Assembly: GCA_016789295.1 (NCBI GenBank)
Contig: JAEUQL010000243.1
Span: 1 to 6,034 of the forward strand
Direction: 5' to 3'
DNA: 6,034 bases
DNA from: Blastocatellia bacterium
Lineage (GTDB): Bacteria > Acidobacteriota > Blastocatellia > Chloracidobacteriales > JADJPF01
Position numbers and translations under genes: made by a program
The notes under the pieces: generated by a model
The model's database searches: none
Told to the model about the DNA's origin: nothing
Seen by the model: only the letters and a program-made list of their open reading frames with translations
Shown here: positions 5,316 through 6,034 of the stretch, piece after piece
Layout of the letters: every line of letters starts with the position of its first letter
How positions within the stretch are numbered: the first letter of the stretch is position 1

Positions 5316-6034
5316 TCAGATACTTAGCGGAATAATAACAGCAAATGAACTACCTTTTCCAAGGCTACTTTTTACTTCGATCTTGCCTCCATAAGTGTGG
5401 ATAATGGCTTGACAGATCCAAAGCCCTAACCCAGTACCTCTCTCTTTCTTGAAAGAGACAAAAGGCTCAAATATATCTTTGAGATGATCCGGCTCTATGC
5501 CTCTACCAGTGTCAGAAACCTCTATAACTACAGAAGTAGTACCAAAAATATTGTCTGACTGCAGGGCTGTAGATAGAGATAGTATTCCTCCAGCTTGCAT
5601 TGCTTCTTTGCTGTTTAGTACAAGGTTTAGTATTACTTGTTTAAGCTTATCTTCAGAGATAAATACTGTTGGGAGATTGTTAAATAGGTGGAGTTTTATG
5701 TCTATTTGATGTTGCTTCAAAGTCTTTTCAACTAAGACTACTATCTCTTCCAAAATCCGATTTACATCGACATATTTTGTGTCCGATGTATTAATTTTAG
5801 CTGGGAATACTAACATCTGTTTAATAATGTTTGAAACACGCTCAGTCTCTTTCCTAGCAACTTCTAGAAATTTTGTTGTTTGATGGTCTTGTTGATTTAG
5901 AGAGTTTTGCAGAAGATACAGAGAGTTTTTGATTACTTCTAAAGGGTTATTTACTTCGTGTGCAATCTGTGCTGCCATTCTACCAATTGCAGTTGCTTTT
6001 TCAAAATCGGAAAACTTTTGTTCTTGGTGGTATG
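5316..6034 (-). CDS. Sensor histidine kinase, catalytic C-terminal part (N-terminus beyond window)
   Basis: The frame is open to the window edge; the visible 238 residues begin YHQEQKFSDFEKATAIGR and are partial. They hold a complete transmitter module. The H-box is IAHEVNNPLEVI, with the phosphoacceptor His at 5960-5958. The N-box is LNLVLNSKEAM, the G1 box DTGRGI, the F-box IFEPFVSFK and the G2 box GTGLGLWI. It should autophosphorylate and pass phosphate to a response regulator not in this window. The H-box (HEVNNP) is that of the NtrB/AtoS/ZraS-type kinases, not the HDLRTP type of KdpD. The apparent ATG at 5978 lies inside the dimerisation helix (AIGRMAAQIAHE), so it is not the true start. 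It ends 149 nt before the porin-kdp operon on the same strand, making it a positional candidate for controlling that operon. The sensor domain and signal are not visible. Confidence 0.95.
   Translation of the reverse strand, partial: YHQEQKFSDFEKATAIGRMAAQIAHEVNNPLEVIKNSLYLLQNSLNQQDHQTTKFLEVARKETERVSNIIKQMLVFPAKINTSDTKYVDVNRILEEIVVLVEKTLKQHQIDIKLHLFNNLPTVFISEDKLKQVILNLVLNSKEAMQAGGILSLSTALQSDNIFGTTSVVIEVSDTGRGIEPDHLKDIFEPFVSFKKERGTGLGLWICQAIIHTYGGKIEVKSSLGKGSSFAVIIPLSI

Noticed and set aside
5299..5316. Rho-independent terminator after the histidine kinase gene
   Set aside because: The palindrome there is AT-only in its stem ends and is not followed by a T-tract in the direction of transcription.
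5497..5709. Plus-strand 70-aa frame antisense to the histidine kinase
   Set aside because: It is opposite the conserved N-box and G1 box codons of the kinase and has no independent support.

Overview
The window is a single-direction block on the minus strand. It holds the 5' part of a potassium-uptake (Kdp P-type ATPase) operon and, upstream of it, the 3' part of a sensor histidine kinase gene. An outer-membrane beta-barrel porin with a signal peptide points to a diderm (Gram-negative) bacterium of moderate-to-low GC. A BBP2/OmpL-like porin placed directly ahead of kdpF and kdpA reminds me of Acidobacteriota-type kdp clusters. That is from memory, so the phylum is only a weak inference.

Read in the direction of transcription (high to low coordinates), the layout is as follows. 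(1) 6034-5316: C-terminal part of a histidine kinase of the NtrB/AtoS style, cut by the window edge. (2) 5315-5167: a 149-nt gap, the only real intergenic space, with inverted repeats that can pair with the porin ribosome-binding site. (3) 5166-3754: a 470-aa porin. (4) 3753-3670: a 27-aa GTG-started membrane peptide that begins on the base after the porin stop. (5) 3660-3571: KdpF, 29 aa, with the characteristic RPEKF end. (6) 3557-3141: an unrecognised 138-aa protein with a four-cysteine zinc-ribbon-like motif and a two-helix membrane hairpin. (7) 3127-3065 (or from 3160): a second tiny membrane peptide whose TGA overlaps the kdpA ATG. (8) 3065-1305: KdpA. (9) 1294 to beyond 1: KdpB, about 431 residues visible. 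kdpC and any kdpD/kdpE would lie to the left of the window.

From the porin to kdpB the genes are separated by at most 13 nt, so they should be co-transcribed and partly translationally coupled. The inferred system is a route across both membranes. The porin would admit solutes to the periplasm, KdpA selects and passes K+, KdpB supplies ATP-driven energy, and KdpF (plus perhaps the other small peptides) stabilises the complex. The two extra membrane peptides and the zinc-ribbon membrane protein are the least explained parts. The upstream histidine kinase is a candidate regulator by position only. No RNA genes, insertion sequences, CRISPR arrays or convincing terminators were seen.
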